Below the pieces are notes generated by a model that made no database searches, had not been told where the DNA came from, and was given only the letters and a program-made list of their open reading frames with translations. Both the position numbers and the translations under genes were made by a program. Below, piece by piece: positions 29,014-38,478 of a stretch of 64,000 bases of DNA; within the stretch, counting starts at the first letter, position 1; each line of letters starts with the position of its first letter. Source of the DNA: an uncultured bacterium. Its GTDB lineage: Bacteria; Verrucomicrobiota; Lentisphaeria; Oligosphaerales; Oligosphaeraceae. Location: the NCBI GenBank assembly GCA_902776645.1, contig CACYQT010000001.1, forward strand, positions 62,001-126,000, read 5' to 3'.

Positions 29014-29796
29014 ATGAGAAAACATTTTCAGTTTACGTTGATCGAATTGCTGGTCGTCGTCGCCATCATCGCCATTCTGGCGGCCATGCTGCTTCCCGCG
29101 CTGACGAAGGCCCAGCAGAAGGCGCATGCCATCTCCTGCACGAACAATCTGAAGCAGATAGGAATGCGCTACATGATGTACGCAGGCGACTACAACAGCT
29201 ATCTTGTTCCCACTTTTTTCAAGGCGCAGCCTGCAGGTGCCACCGGCATCAATTCCGGTCTCCGCTGGTTCCATATCCTGTCCTCCATAGACAGCGGCAT
29301 CGAACTGGACGTGAACAACCGCGCCCAGCTCGAAAGGGCTCTCGGCCTGAACAACTTCTGCCCCGCGCAGGAATTCACCTACGCCTACACCTCCAACTTC
29401 GGACAGTGCATGAACAACTATGTCGTCAACTGGTACACGAACCGTACCCAGTGGAGCGACGTGCCGACGCCTAGCGGAACCTGCGAGCCGCGCAAATTGA
29501 CCGACATGAAGGACAGCCCCAGCGAACAGCTGGTCGTCTGCGACGGCAACTACGGCTACGCGCAGGATGTCGCCGCCAAAGAGCGCCGTAGCTTCGCGCC
29601 TGGAACCGCCGCCGGCATCAATCTCGCCAAACAGAACTATTGGAACTGCGTCGGCACCCATCACAACCATTCCGCCAACATGCTGTGGCTGGACGGGCAT
29701 GTGGACCAACAGAAATGGGAAGCCTTCGGTCCAAACGTCAATACGAAGAACGTCGTCCACTGGTTCAAGTGGAACGACAACGACAAGAATGAATAG
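29014..29796 (+). CDS. Prepilin-type N-terminal methylation / H-X9-DG protein, copy 2
   Basis: A 260-residue paralogue of the preceding gene. The frame extends upstream to 28846, but the ATG at 29014 gives the pilin-type N-terminus ([13 protein letters not shown]) and has the same GAGGTTCAAC leader as copy 1. The C-terminal [15 protein letters not shown] is the H-X9-DG motif. Shared internal landmarks with copy 1 include [26 protein letters not shown] and [12 protein letters not shown] tandem duplication with substantial divergence is the simplest reading. A strong terminator follows. Confidence 0.92.
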   Translation: MRKHFQFTLIELLVVVAIIAILAAMLLPALTKAQQKAHAISCTNNLKQIGMRYMMYAGDYNSYLVPTFFKAQPAGATGINSGLRWFHILSSIDSGIELDVNNRAQLERALGLNNFCPAQEFTYAYTSNFGQCMNNYVVNWYTNRTQWSDVPTPSGTCEPRKLTDMKDSPSEQLVVCDGNYGYAQDVAAKERRSFAPGTAAGINLAKQNYWNCVGTHHNHSANMLWLDGHVDQQKWEAFGPNVNTKNVVHWFKWNDNDKNE

Positions 29797-29819
29797 GACG
29801 AAACGTTCATTGTAAATGG

Positions 29820-29854
29820 AAAACGCCGGATACCAATTGGTTCCGGCGTTTTTT
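29820..29854 (+). terminator. Rho-independent terminator of the pseudopilin pair
   Basis: An 11-bp stem (29820-29830 with 29842-29852), 11-nt loop, ending in T residues. Confidence 0.93.
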
Positions 29855-29858
29855 AATG

Positions 29859-29880
29859 GGAGGGTCCCGCTCCTGCGGGA
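29859..29880. repeat. Dispersed 22-bp repeat with TCCCGC/GCGGGA hairpin
   Basis: GGAGGGTCCCGCTCC followed by T and GCGGGA. The same sequence with one change is at 48275-48296, also directly after a gene end region. Short dispersed palindromic repeat. Confidence 0.7.
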
Positions 29881-29892
29881 TCTTTCCGTTTA

Positions 29893-31269
29893 TCAGATTT
29901 TCTTGTTGTTGAGCAGTTGGTTGCGGACCCAGCCGTTGTTCAGCGGGTCGCCCGTCTCCAGCATCCATTCATGCAAACGTTTGCGCATGGCGGCGATGCG
30001 CTCCTGGCAGGCGGGATCCGTCGCGCGGTTGACAAGTTCGCCCGGATCCGTTTCCAGATCGTACAGTTCGTCCTCCGCCGTGCCGTTCCAGACGTATTTC
30101 CAACGGCGGTCGCGAACCATCCGCTGGCTGTAGAGGCCGAACTGGTTGCCGTGATACATGCAATGGACGTCTTCGCGGCCGTTGTGGCCTTCGCCCTTCA
30201 GCATCGGCAGAATGCTCTTCCCCTGGAACGTTTCGGGAACTTCCGCCCCCGCCATCTCGCAGAGCGAACGGGCCAGATCGATCGTGTGGACGACGAAATC
30301 GTCACAGCTCGTGCCCGCTTTCGCGACGCCCGGCCAGCGGACAATGAACGGCACACGCGTCACGTCTTCATACATGATGTAATGTTTGTCGATCATGCCA
30401 TGGGCGCCGCACATGTCGCCATGATCGCAGGTATAGACGACGATGGTGTTGTCCGCTAACTTCAAATCGTCCAACGCTTTGAGGATGCGGCCGATCTGTG
30501 CGTCCAGCAGGGAGATTTCGCCGAGATAGCGGCCGACCAGCGGCGCCCACTGCTCCCACGTCCAGCCGTCGAGATTCCATGAACGGAGCTGCTGGGCCTG
30601 GATGTACGGCTTGTTTTTGAACGTGTCGCCGAAGCTCGGCCATGGCGGGATGTCCGACGGCTTGTACATGTCCGCGTAGGGCTGCGGGACGACGTTCGGC
30701 AGATGCGGCTCGGAGGGATCCCAGCGGATCAGAAACGGCGTGTCGCTGTTGGCTTGCTTCTTCAATGTTTCGATCGTTTGTGACGCGCCCCAATAGAGAC
30801 GCGACTGCTCGGGCGTGATGGCTTCGTCGAAACCGAAAAACGGCATGCCGGACGGACGCGGCGGCAAGCCTTGCGCGGCGCGCCATTTACCGTAGTCGGA
30901 TTCCGGAATGTAGTCGTGGAAGCCGTATTCCAGCGGTGATTTCGCCTTGCCGCCCAGCCATTTGCCGATGAAGCTCAGATGATAGCCCGCGTCGCGGATG
31001 GCCTGCGGGAACGACGGGATGTCCGCCGCGGGACGGCAGGCCTCCGTGTCCGCGTTCGCGATGGCCAGATGCTTGCACGACCACACGCCGTGCAGCAGGC
31101 TGTTGCGGGCGGGAACGCAAATTGGCGCGGACGTGAAGGCGTGCGTGAAATTCACGCCGCCTGCCGCCAGTTTGTCCAGATTCGGCGTCTGCAGGAACGG
31201 ATGGCCGTTCACGCCGACGCAGTCACGGCGGTGCTGATCCGCCACGATCATGAGAATGTTCGGTTTCAT
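29893..31269 (-). CDS. Sulfatase (formylglycine-dependent, S1 family)
   Basis: 458 residues. The metal-binding start is ILMIVADQHR (Asp11, Gln12). The sulfatase signature is CVPAR (Cys51 to formylglycine; C-x-P-x-R), followed by LLHG. Other matches are YTCDHGDMCGAHGM and WPG. No signal peptide is evident, so it may be cytoplasmic or use a non-classical route; many Lentisphaerota sulfatases are predicted exported. Substrate is probably a sulfated glycan or choline-like ester. It is followed on the same strand, upstream in transcription order, by a deacetylase-like gene and the alpha-galactosidase, which suggests a glycan-degradation cluster. Confidence 0.93.
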   Translation of the reverse strand: MKPNILMIVADQHRRDCVGVNGHPFLQTPNLDKLAAGGVNFTHAFTSAPICVPARNSLLHGVWSCKHLAIANADTEACRPAADIPSFPQAIRDAGYHLSFIGKWLGGKAKSPLEYGFHDYIPESDYGKWRAAQGLPPRPSGMPFFGFDEAITPEQSRLYWGASQTIETLKKQANSDTPFLIRWDPSEPHLPNVVPQPYADMYKPSDIPPWPSFGDTFKNKPYIQAQQLRSWNLDGWTWEQWAPLVGRYLGEISLLDAQIGRILKALDDLKLADNTIVVYTCDHGDMCGAHGMIDKHYIMYEDVTRVPFIVRWPGVAKAGTSCDDFVVHTIDLARSLCEMAGAEVPETFQGKSILPMLKGEGHNGREDVHCMYHGNQFGLYSQRMVRDRRWKYVWNGTAEDELYDLETDPGELVNRATDPACQERIAAMRKRLHEWMLETGDPLNNGWVRNQLLNNKKI

Positions 31270-31323
31270 GGGTTGTTTGTGCTGTTATTTGTTGTTTGGT
31301 GAAAAAGATTGTTTGTTTTGCTA

Positions 31324-32508
31324 TCAGGCATTGGGATTCCCAAGGAAGCCCTGCGAGAAGAAGACAGGCTGGTAGCCTGCCTCGACCAGACAGCGTGTCG
31401 CCGTCTCAAGCCGTTTCAGGTGGTCGGGCAGGTAGTTGTCGTAATACGGGAAGGAGTATTGCTCATGGCTGGCGACGCCCAGAATCTCCGTGCCGCGCTC
31501 TTCGTTGCGTTGGATCGCGACGGCGTATTTCTTCGGTATCTCCGCCAATGGCACAAGGTTGCAGCAGACGGTGTTGTGGAAGAAACTGACGCCGAGCTGC
31601 GGGTCGTAATAGACGATGTTCTTGTCCATGAAGTCCTTCTCCTCCTGCATGCCGTAGTGCATGGCCATGCCCGCCAGTTCGTTGCCGCAATCGACGCCCG
31701 AAAGGCTACGCTTCTCAATGGTTTTCATGTTGCCGCCGCGCTGACGGTCCTCCAGGCTCGGTCCCCCCATTACGCGCAGGCGGAAGTTGTTGCTGTAGGC
31801 GGTCACGCCGCGGCGGATCGCCTCCTGCGCGACGGCCGGATGCACGTTCGCCCAGTGGATGACGACGGGGGCGATGAAGCATTCAGGCCCGGCAAAACGT
31901 TCTATCTCCTTCTGCACCATGTCCCAATGCTTGCCGAAGGTCGCCGCCGTCGCCTCCGCGTAGGGGCGGTCCGGAAATTCGCTATAGGCGTGGAAGGAGA
32001 ATTTCAGCCAGTCGGAATTGTCCTGGAATTCGGACTTCCAGATGTCGGGCATGTCTTTCAGATAAAAATCATGATGATCATTGTGATAGAACGTGTTGAG
32101 CGTCACTTTGAAACCGTATTTGTCATGGATTTTCTTCAGCGCGGCCAGATAGAAATGGTCGAAGGCTTTCTTCGGACGCTGTTTGGCAAGATCCGTGTAG
32201 AAGAAACTGTGGTCGTCGATGAAGAAGTTGAAACGTTTGAACGACTTTTTGTCCCAAACAAGCGTCAGTTCCTGCGAATACGTCCCGTACGGCGTCACGA
32301 CGGATGCCTTCACGACGTTGACGCGTTGCGTCAGTTCGACTTCCGCCGAAAAATGCCGCCCTTCCATGACGGCGGGTTGCTCGTTGACCGTCACGGGCCA
32401 GCCGCCTTCGCTGATGCCCTGCACTGTCACTTTCAACGATTTTTTGCCTTCCTTGCCGTGGTTGTGGTTCAGAATGGCGCCTTGACGATAATTCGTGATT
32501 TCGATCAT
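31324..32508 (-). CDS. Polysaccharide-deacetylase-like protein
   Basis: 394 residues, no signal peptide. An N-terminal ~95-residue beta domain (TVQGISEGGWPVTVNEQPAV style) precedes a barrel-like region with features of deacetylase or NodB-type enzymes: FFIDDHSFF (Asp pair), LNTFYHNDHHDFYL, and LKFSFHAYSEFPD (His). The carboxyl part holds GVTAYSNNFRLRVMGG and VASHEQYSFPYYD. I infer a metal-dependent carbohydrate esterase or a related fold, not proven. AAAGGAA precedes the ATG. It is in a run with the sulfatase (54 bp downstream) and alpha-galactosidase (29 bp upstream). Confidence 0.55.
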   Translation of the reverse strand: MIEITNYRQGAILNHNHGKEGKKSLKVTVQGISEGGWPVTVNEQPAVMEGRHFSAEVELTQRVNVVKASVVTPYGTYSQELTLVWDKKSFKRFNFFIDDHSFFYTDLAKQRPKKAFDHFYLAALKKIHDKYGFKVTLNTFYHNDHHDFYLKDMPDIWKSEFQDNSDWLKFSFHAYSEFPDRPYAEATAATFGKHWDMVQKEIERFAGPECFIAPVVIHWANVHPAVAQEAIRRGVTAYSNNFRLRVMGGPSLEDRQRGGNMKTIEKRSLSGVDCGNELAGMAMHYGMQEEKDFMDKNIVYYDPQLGVSFFHNTVCCNLVPLAEIPKKYAVAIQRNEERGTEILGVASHEQYSFPYYDNYLPDHLKRLETATRCLVEAGYQPVFFSQGFLGNPNA

Positions 32509-32537
32509 GAGTTCTTTCCTTTGTTGTTGTTATTTAA

Positions 32538-34652
32538 CTATTTAAGCTTATACTGCATAATAATGGCCGTGGCCGCTTTTGATTCAATCGTGAGCCCTCC
32601 CATGATTTCCGCTCCGCTCATTTCCCGTAAGGTTTCCTCCTGTTTGTCGCGGTTCCAAATTTGATATTTGCGTTCCGGAATCAAGCCGCGCGGCATGACG
32701 TGCACGCTGCCGTCTTCGCGGAAATAGGCGATGATCATGCCCTCTTCGGCCTTGCCGAACTGCATGGCCATCAGATTGCGGCTCTTGCCTGCGTAGGCTG
32801 TCAGCGGGTAATAGTCGTCTTGAAGATACTTGGCAAGCGACCGCCATTCTATCAACGCCTCCTCCAGCTTTGCGGCTCCTGCTTCGTCGCTTGCGCCCAC
32901 ACCGATGCTGTTGCCGATGTGGGAGCGCACGTCATACAACGACAGATTCGTGAATCCCGTCCCCCAGTAGGGAATCCAAGAGGCGCATCCAAATGTCTGG
33001 CATTGAGCACTTTCGATATCCGCCCAGAAATCGGAGCGCGTATGGAGGAAGGCGTAGCGCAACGTCTCCAGATCATAGCGCATGCCGCCGCTCGCGCAGG
33101 CGTCGATGAACATGTTCGGATGGCGTTTCAGCAGTTCGGAGAAGACGCGCAGATAGCCTTCCGTGTAATGGTTTTCCGTGATTCCCGTGCGCGGGCAGCC
33201 CAGCTGTTCCGCCTCCTTCGCGTCCCATGCCGCCCAATACGGCCCCGGAAACATGTTGAAATCCTGCCGATACTGATCGACGCCATGCTCCGTGATGACT
33301 TTGTCCAGCATGTCAACCACATAATCCACGGCGGACGGATCCGCATAATTCACGAGAAGCGTCGTTCCGACAGGCACTTGTGTGTCATCGACGGCCTTTC
33401 CGTCCGCTCCCAAGGCGATGACCTTTCCCGCCAAATCCTTCGCCGCCTTTGTTCCCGCTACAATTCGTTCAGGCTCAAGCCATAACGCAAATTGCAGGTT
33501 TTCTCCATGCGCGGCGTCGCTCAACGGTTTCAAGCCGTTCGGATAGTTTTCCTTCTTGACGAACCAATTGCCCGTGAATGGCCAGTCATGGCCTTCCGTG
33601 TCATACCAGCCGGCGTCTTTGTTGAATTTGTCCAACAGTTTCGTCACGCCGGTCTTTTTGTACAATTCGAATGCCGCCAGATCGCCTGCTTCAGTCGGGG
33701 CGTCCGGACAGATCAAAGCATTGGTCGGCGGAATGTCGATCCACTGGTAACGGCAGAGATTCTCCTTTATCAGCCAACGGCGGTATTCATTCTGCCCGTC
33801 GAGCCAATCGCCTTTGTAGGGCATCAAAACAACGCCCGGAAATCGCACGGATTCATGCGGTTGCAACACAAAATCCGTCTGATATTGTCCGCCTGTCATG
33901 CGAACGCCGTCCGCCTCCTTTGTGAAATCGACCTTCCAGTTGCCCTGCCAGTTCAGCACGGCGATGATGCCCGTCCCAACCGTGGCGTTTTCCAAATTGA
34001 AACATGGCATGTAGTCGCTTGTGCATTTGCCATTCGTGACGGCGTAGCTGGTGGTGCCATTCAGCCGTTGGCAGAGCGGCTCGAAATCCGTGAAGGAACA
34101 CATGCTTCCACGCACGGCATGAAGCACATACGCTCCCGCCTGATGGCCGATGGTTTCATCGATGGCCTGTAGATTTTGGATGCGCGGCGATTGACCGTCC
34201 TGTTTATTGGTCAGGACAGCATCGTATTCAATGACGGAATACTCTCGATAACGAGTCAGCGTCACCTCCAGCCGCAGGGGAAATTCTTGGCAACTGTAGA
34301 ACACGCAATCGATCCAACGCGTTTGATTCGCTGTCGCTTTATCCTGATGGTCATTGTGCAATGCGCCTTCACGGCCTGATTCCACCCACGTCAAATCATC
34401 GGAAGACTTGCCGTCAACCAGAAAATGCACAGGCAGGAATTTGGGATCACGAAGAAACTGATCATCCTTAATGTAGGGGGACCGTCTATAAATTAGAGAT
34501 TGCAAAGGCGAAAGAGGACAAAGATACTTCAGGACGGCTAGTTGATTGTCATCCAGTTGATAGATCCAATCATTCACAGGATCCACTTTTCTGCATCCAC
34601 TCAATACTGTCATCGCCAAAACCGCTGAAAGAAACGAACCGCGCATGTTCAT
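32538..34652 (-). CDS. GH36-type alpha-galactosidase, lipoprotein
   Basis: About 704 residues. Preferred start is the ATG at 34652 (9 bp after AGGAG); other starts at 34661 and 34646 are close by. The N-terminal MRGSFLSAVLAMTVLSGC is a lipoprotein signal with lipobox LSGC. The GH36 barrel shows the nucleophile in YRQDFNM (Asp464), DACASGGMRYDLE, and the acid/base in RSDFW (Asp541). The preceding beta domain is typical of GH36. It removes terminal alpha-galactose from oligo- or polysaccharides, probably at the outer membrane. The same run carries deacetylase-like and sulfatase genes. It ends the helicase gene side: the helicase stop (34675) lies 22 bp upstream. Confidence 0.88.
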   Translation of the reverse strand: MNMRGSFLSAVLAMTVLSGCRKVDPVNDWIYQLDDNQLAVLKYLCPLSPLQSLIYRRSPYIKDDQFLRDPKFLPVHFLVDGKSSDDLTWVESGREGALHNDHQDKATANQTRWIDCVFYSCQEFPLRLEVTLTRYREYSVIEYDAVLTNKQDGQSPRIQNLQAIDETIGHQAGAYVLHAVRGSMCSFTDFEPLCQRLNGTTSYAVTNGKCTSDYMPCFNLENATVGTGIIAVLNWQGNWKVDFTKEADGVRMTGGQYQTDFVLQPHESVRFPGVVLMPYKGDWLDGQNEYRRWLIKENLCRYQWIDIPPTNALICPDAPTEAGDLAAFELYKKTGVTKLLDKFNKDAGWYDTEGHDWPFTGNWFVKKENYPNGLKPLSDAAHGENLQFALWLEPERIVAGTKAAKDLAGKVIALGADGKAVDDTQVPVGTTLLVNYADPSAVDYVVDMLDKVITEHGVDQYRQDFNMFPGPYWAAWDAKEAEQLGCPRTGITENHYTEGYLRVFSELLKRHPNMFIDACASGGMRYDLETLRYAFLHTRSDFWADIESAQCQTFGCASWIPYWGTGFTNLSLYDVRSHIGNSIGVGASDEAGAAKLEEALIEWRSLAKYLQDDYYPLTAYAGKSRNLMAMQFGKAEEGMIIAYFREDGSVHVMPRGLIPERKYQIWNRDKQEETLREMSGAEIMGGLTIESKAATAIIMQYKLK

Positions 34653-34674
34653 GAATTTCATCTCCTGATCGTTG

Positions 34675-37275
34675 TCATTCAAACAGTTGCAATTGAAGCG
34701 GCTTGCCGTCTTCCGTTGAAGGCATCTGCACATGGGCGCTTAGTTCGGGCGTCGTTTTCACATCCGCCGCCAAGCGGTTGTAGTCCGTCAGCGTCAGTTC
34801 CTCCACGACGCCGTCGCGTTCAAAGCCGCGCCGCATCCGTGTGAACATGCGGTTGTCTGAACGATCCGTCAGATGCTCCAGATCGCCGACGACGACCATT
34901 TCGCGGCGGCTCCGCGTATGCGTCACGTTCACGCGGTTTGCGTCGTTCACGAAGCCGATGCCGTGTTCGCCGGAGCGGACATACGACACGATGACGACAT
35001 CGCTTTCACCGCCTTGGAAGCTATCGACGGTTGAGATCCGGTCATGCGTAAATGCTTCCCATTCCGCTTCATCCATATCATCCGGCCGATTCAGCCGCAT
35101 CATGACGCGGATCAGTTTCGCCTGCCGCCTGTACGGTGTGATCAGGCAGACTTCCTCTTTTGGATATTGCTTGATGAACGACAGCATGAGCGACGTGCAG
35201 ACCACCGCCTCCGCGTAGTTTTCATAGCCCGGCTGGAAGCCTTCCAGCCGCAACTGCTCATGCCGCAGCCAGTCCGGAAGGCCGGACGTGTTCATGAATT
35301 TCAACGTCTGCGGGGGGTATTTCGCTTCGCGCTCCTTGTAGGAAAGCTTGTAGTATTCCGCCGCGCCGTTCGTCATAACCTGCGCATCATAAAACAGTTG
35401 AGACGAGAAGTGCATGAGCCGCGGATTCTGGCAGCGGTAGCATGTCTTCAGCATGATGACAGGGAACTTGCGGCAGTCCTGCAGCCAGCCCATGAAGCCG
35501 CCGCCGATGAAATACCGCTGGAACTGCGTCAACGCATGTTCTTCCTCCAATTGCTCCCAGACGACATCCGAAAGCGGGAAGGGCGGTAGCTGCTTCGGAT
35601 CGCCGAAGAAGAAAGCCCTTTTCGCAAGACACACGCAGGAAAGGACTTCCGTGCTTCCTGACATGCCCGCTTCATCGAACACGATGACGTCGAACAGCCC
35701 TTCGTCCGCGATGCGAGACGCCAAAATCGGCGACCGCAAAATGCCGATGTGCGTTCCCGCGTGGATTTCGCATTGCATCTTTTTCGTCTTCAAGACAAAA
35801 CGGCTGAAAAGGTTCGCGTCGCCGCACCAGCATTGTTCCGCCACATCGCTGCGCATGGACTCCTTTGAGGCGGAATGGCGCAACAGCGGCAGATCGAACA
35901 AGCGGCGGCAGATGTTGTCCACGGCCGTGTTGGACGGCGCCGTCACGAGAATCCGCAGATGCTTTTTGGCCAGTTCGCGGACGACTTGCTCCAAAACGGA
36001 CGTCTTGCCCGTTCCGGGCGGCCCCTGCACAAGAACAACCGCGTTCCGCATGTCCAGACAGGCCCGTACGGCGCGGGCCTGCTGGCTGTCAAGCATCGGA
36101 AAATCCGCCGTGGTTTCCTCCGCGGGATAGAAATACGGCAGCGGCATGATGCCCAGCATGCCGCGCAGGGCCAGCTGGCCGGTCATCGCGCGGTCCTGCG
36201 TCGTGTCGCGCATCATGTTCACGACGCGTGTCACATAGCCCTGCGGGCTCTTGCGCGGCTTGCCGCGAAGTTCGCCGTCGACTTGATACTCGTTTTCACT
36301 CCATCCAATCGTCCCGATGAACGTCGATTCGTCCAAAACATCAACCGTGAAATAACCGATCGTCGCCTTCGGCATGCCCGCCGGATACAGCTCCAGACGG
36401 CTGCCTTCGCGCAAAGGAATGGACAAATCCGTCGGCAACGGAAGCTGCACGACCTCCATGCCGTCATGGCATGGGACGATGACCTTCGCGCCTTCAAAGG
36501 ACAGCTCGAACGTCTCTTCGCAATGCAGCTGGCGGTTCTCCGTCTCGCACAGAAGATCCAGATCGCGCTTCACCTCCCAGTCGCCGCGGACAGGAAGGAC
36601 GCCTTCCAGCGCCCCCTCCGGATTGACGGCCGCCGCAACGCTGCTCGGAGGATCATTGTCAAAGGTGAACGCCAACTGCGCATCCCGTTCGTCTTCAGCC
36701 ATTTCCGACAAGACTTTCGCCATCAGCTCTTTATACAGGCCTGTCCGCCGAATTAGTTTTTTCGCCGTCTTGCTCGGCTGTGTTTCCTGCAATTCTATCA
36801 GCGCCTTTTTGATGTATTCCTTCTTGACGGTTTTCAAGTCTATCTGCGGATAGTCGCGTTTGATGATTTTCGCAACGGCGGACATAACCTCCACCTTTTC
36901 GCCTTCGGATTCCTCCGGCATTGCCGCGTCGATTTCAATGGATTCGCCGAAGACGATGGTGTCGTCTTTGAAGCCTAGCCGATGGATGACGCTTTTTTCC
37001 GCCGTCTCGACAAGCAGCGACGGGCATTGCCCTTCGGCATCCCATGACAGGCATGCCACACGTTTGGCATCCTTGTCCTTTTCCGGTTGAATCAGCACCG
37101 TCTCGCCGATGCGCAGGCCTTCCTTCGGCACGATGAACGGCAACGGATTGCAGGCTTCCTCCCACATGCGGAAGAATTTCTCCCCTGTGGCCGTGGCGGC
37201 GCCATGTCCGAGCCGTCGGAACAACTCGGCAAAATACTGTTCTAGTTTTTCTATCTCGCCAGCGCTGTTGAACAT
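34675..37275 (-). CDS. SF1 helicase, Upf1/IGHMBP2/Dna2-like
   Basis: 866 residues. Walker A GPPGTGKT is near residue 417-424; motif Ia is VTAPSNTAVDNI; motif II is FDEAG; motif III GDPKQLPPF; motif IV LITPYRRQ; motif V/VI TVDSFQGGESDVVIVSYVR and NVTHTRSRR. This is the Upf1-like SF1B set. The first 400 residues carry a helical head and beta-barrel-like region. It likely unwinds DNA or RNA in repair or RNA processing; role unknown. AGAGG precedes the ATG. It precedes the alpha-galactosidase in the same direction, with no functional relation. Confidence 0.9.
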   Translation of the reverse strand: MFNSAGEIEKLEQYFAELFRRLGHGAATATGEKFFRMWEEACNPLPFIVPKEGLRIGETVLIQPEKDKDAKRVACLSWDAEGQCPSLLVETAEKSVIHRLGFKDDTIVFGESIEIDAAMPEESEGEKVEVMSAVAKIIKRDYPQIDLKTVKKEYIKKALIELQETQPSKTAKKLIRRTGLYKELMAKVLSEMAEDERDAQLAFTFDNDPPSSVAAAVNPEGALEGVLPVRGDWEVKRDLDLLCETENRQLHCEETFELSFEGAKVIVPCHDGMEVVQLPLPTDLSIPLREGSRLELYPAGMPKATIGYFTVDVLDESTFIGTIGWSENEYQVDGELRGKPRKSPQGYVTRVVNMMRDTTQDRAMTGQLALRGMLGIMPLPYFYPAEETTADFPMLDSQQARAVRACLDMRNAVVLVQGPPGTGKTSVLEQVVRELAKKHLRILVTAPSNTAVDNICRRLFDLPLLRHSASKESMRSDVAEQCWCGDANLFSRFVLKTKKMQCEIHAGTHIGILRSPILASRIADEGLFDVIVFDEAGMSGSTEVLSCVCLAKRAFFFGDPKQLPPFPLSDVVWEQLEEEHALTQFQRYFIGGGFMGWLQDCRKFPVIMLKTCYRCQNPRLMHFSSQLFYDAQVMTNGAAEYYKLSYKEREAKYPPQTLKFMNTSGLPDWLRHEQLRLEGFQPGYENYAEAVVCTSLMLSFIKQYPKEEVCLITPYRRQAKLIRVMMRLNRPDDMDEAEWEAFTHDRISTVDSFQGGESDVVIVSYVRSGEHGIGFVNDANRVNVTHTRSRREMVVVGDLEHLTDRSDNRMFTRMRRGFERDGVVEELTLTDYNRLAADVKTTPELSAHVQMPSTEDGKPLQLQLFE

Positions 37276-37578
37276 AATGGGCCTCTGCGCATGCCATGGT
37301 TGTTTTGATTAAATATACTCCTTTTCCGCAAGTTATCCACAACAAACAGGAAGAAGTTGATGGTCTTCATGTAAAAGGGCGGTTTTCAAAATAAGCATGA
37401 AAAGCATTGAATGAGTGCTATATAACGAATGAAATCAGTTATTCATGCTTATAAACATTGCATTTTGCTATGACAATGCTATATTTGCTTTAGATTGATA
37501 AAAAATCCAAACGTATTCGCATTGAAAAACAGGCATAACTTTCAGCTAACCCAGATATGATGCCATATAGGAGAGACC
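37276..37578. other. AT-rich 303-bp spacer with inverted repeats
   Basis: No gene is evident. It has an 11-bp inverted repeat ATAAGCATGAA/TTCATGCTTAT (37391-37401 and 37442-37452), several TGCTAT/GCTATA words, and one DnaA-box-like TTATCCACA at 37332. It separates the helicase promoter from the RhuM remnant and is notably more AT-rich than nearby coding DNA. Confidence 0.4.
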
Positions 37579-37878
37579 ATGGCAGACAAAAATCTACAAA
37601 TACGTAACAGTACAGTGGACTTTCTAATATTCACACGCGATGCCAAGGAAGAAGGCATTGAAGTCCGTGTCCAAGATGGAGATGTCTGGTTGACACAGAT
37701 GGCTGTTTCCAAATTGTTCGATGTCGATAGAAGCATAGTTACTAAGCATTTACAAAACATTTTCACAGAAGGCGAACTGGCCGAGGAGGCAACTTGTGCA
37801 AATTTTGCACAAGTTGCCGATTATGAGTCATGGCTTTTGGGAAAATGCCGTTATTCTGGAAGTTTAACCTCCCTGTAA
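37579..37878 (+). pseudogene. Truncated RhuM-family protein gene
   Basis: A 99-residue ORF whose first ~80 residues match the N-terminal half of RhuM/virulence proteins: EVRVQDGDVWLTQMAVSKLF, then DVDRSIVTKHLQNIFTEGEL and the conserved CANFAQV. After FAQV, at about base 37815, the match ends: the expected GREV and tyrosine-rich part is replaced by ~20 unrelated residues and a stop. The family is usually well over 250 residues, so most of the gene is deleted. An AGGAGAG site precedes the ATG. The GNAT gene begins 8 bp later. Likely a decaying mobile-element or toxin-like gene. Confidence 0.75.
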
Positions 37879-37885
37879 AAGTAAT

Positions 37886-38341
37886 ATGTTGATCCAGAAA
37901 GTCGACAAGGGCACGGATTTGGCGAACATGCTTCTGGCATACGTGGAAAAATGTTCATGGAATGATGCCAAAGAGCATATCGCCGAAATAATCAGAGTCT
38001 GGAAATTTGCTGATTGGGAGACCATGTTCGCGGCGATCCATGACGGGAAAATCGTCGGCATGGCTTCTGCAATGAAGACGGACTATTATCCGTTGCCGGA
38101 TATCCATCCATGGGTGTCCTGCATTTTTGTTTCCGAAGAATACCGTGGACGGAAAATCAGCGGGGAGCTGATCGCCTATGCGAACCAGTATCTGAAAAAG
38201 CATGGATTCAGCAGGAGCTATATCCCGTCAGAATTTTTCGGACTATACGAACGTTATGGCTACTCCTACCTTCGGGATATCGTCAATTACGGTGGCGGGA
38301 CCGATCACTTGTTTGTCAAGGAACTGGAATCGGATGATTGA
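37886..38341 (+). CDS. GNAT family N-acetyltransferase
   Basis: 151 residues. GNAT motif A with the acetyl-CoA loop is VSCIFVSEEYRGRKISGELI, preceded by a beta-strand AAIHDGKIVGMAS, and motif B is GLYERYGYSYL. Cytoplasmic. Substrate unknown; small-molecule or protein N-acetylation. It follows a truncated RhuM gene in a stretch of lower GC, so it may be part of a horizontally gained islet. Start ATG at 37886 has no strong ribosome site, but the sequence agrees with a full GNAT domain. Confidence 0.9.
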   Translation: MLIQKVDKGTDLANMLLAYVEKCSWNDAKEHIAEIIRVWKFADWETMFAAIHDGKIVGMASAMKTDYYPLPDIHPWVSCIFVSEEYRGRKISGELIAYANQYLKKHGFSRSYIPSEFFGLYERYGYSYLRDIVNYGGGTDHLFVKELESDD

Positions 38342-38478
38342 TTCGTCGAAAGATTTCTCATTTCCACACAATGGTAAAAAATCCTAAAAATCTCCGCCGT
38401 CCAGTTGCCTCTTTTGTTTTACCATTATATTAAAGAAAACAGCTTCCAGACTTCCTTTTGAACCTTCCGGAAAACACC

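Noticed and set aside
37332..37340. Single consensus DnaA box (TTATCCACA), possible origin of replication
   Set aside because: Only one box is visible, and no dnaA, dnaN or AT-rich 13-mer cluster is nearby, so an origin is not supported.
37791..37815. 25-bp palindrome (12-bp arms) inside the RhuM remnant
   Set aside because: It lies in the codons for TCANFAQV, which is conserved in the RhuM family, so the symmetry is probably incidental.
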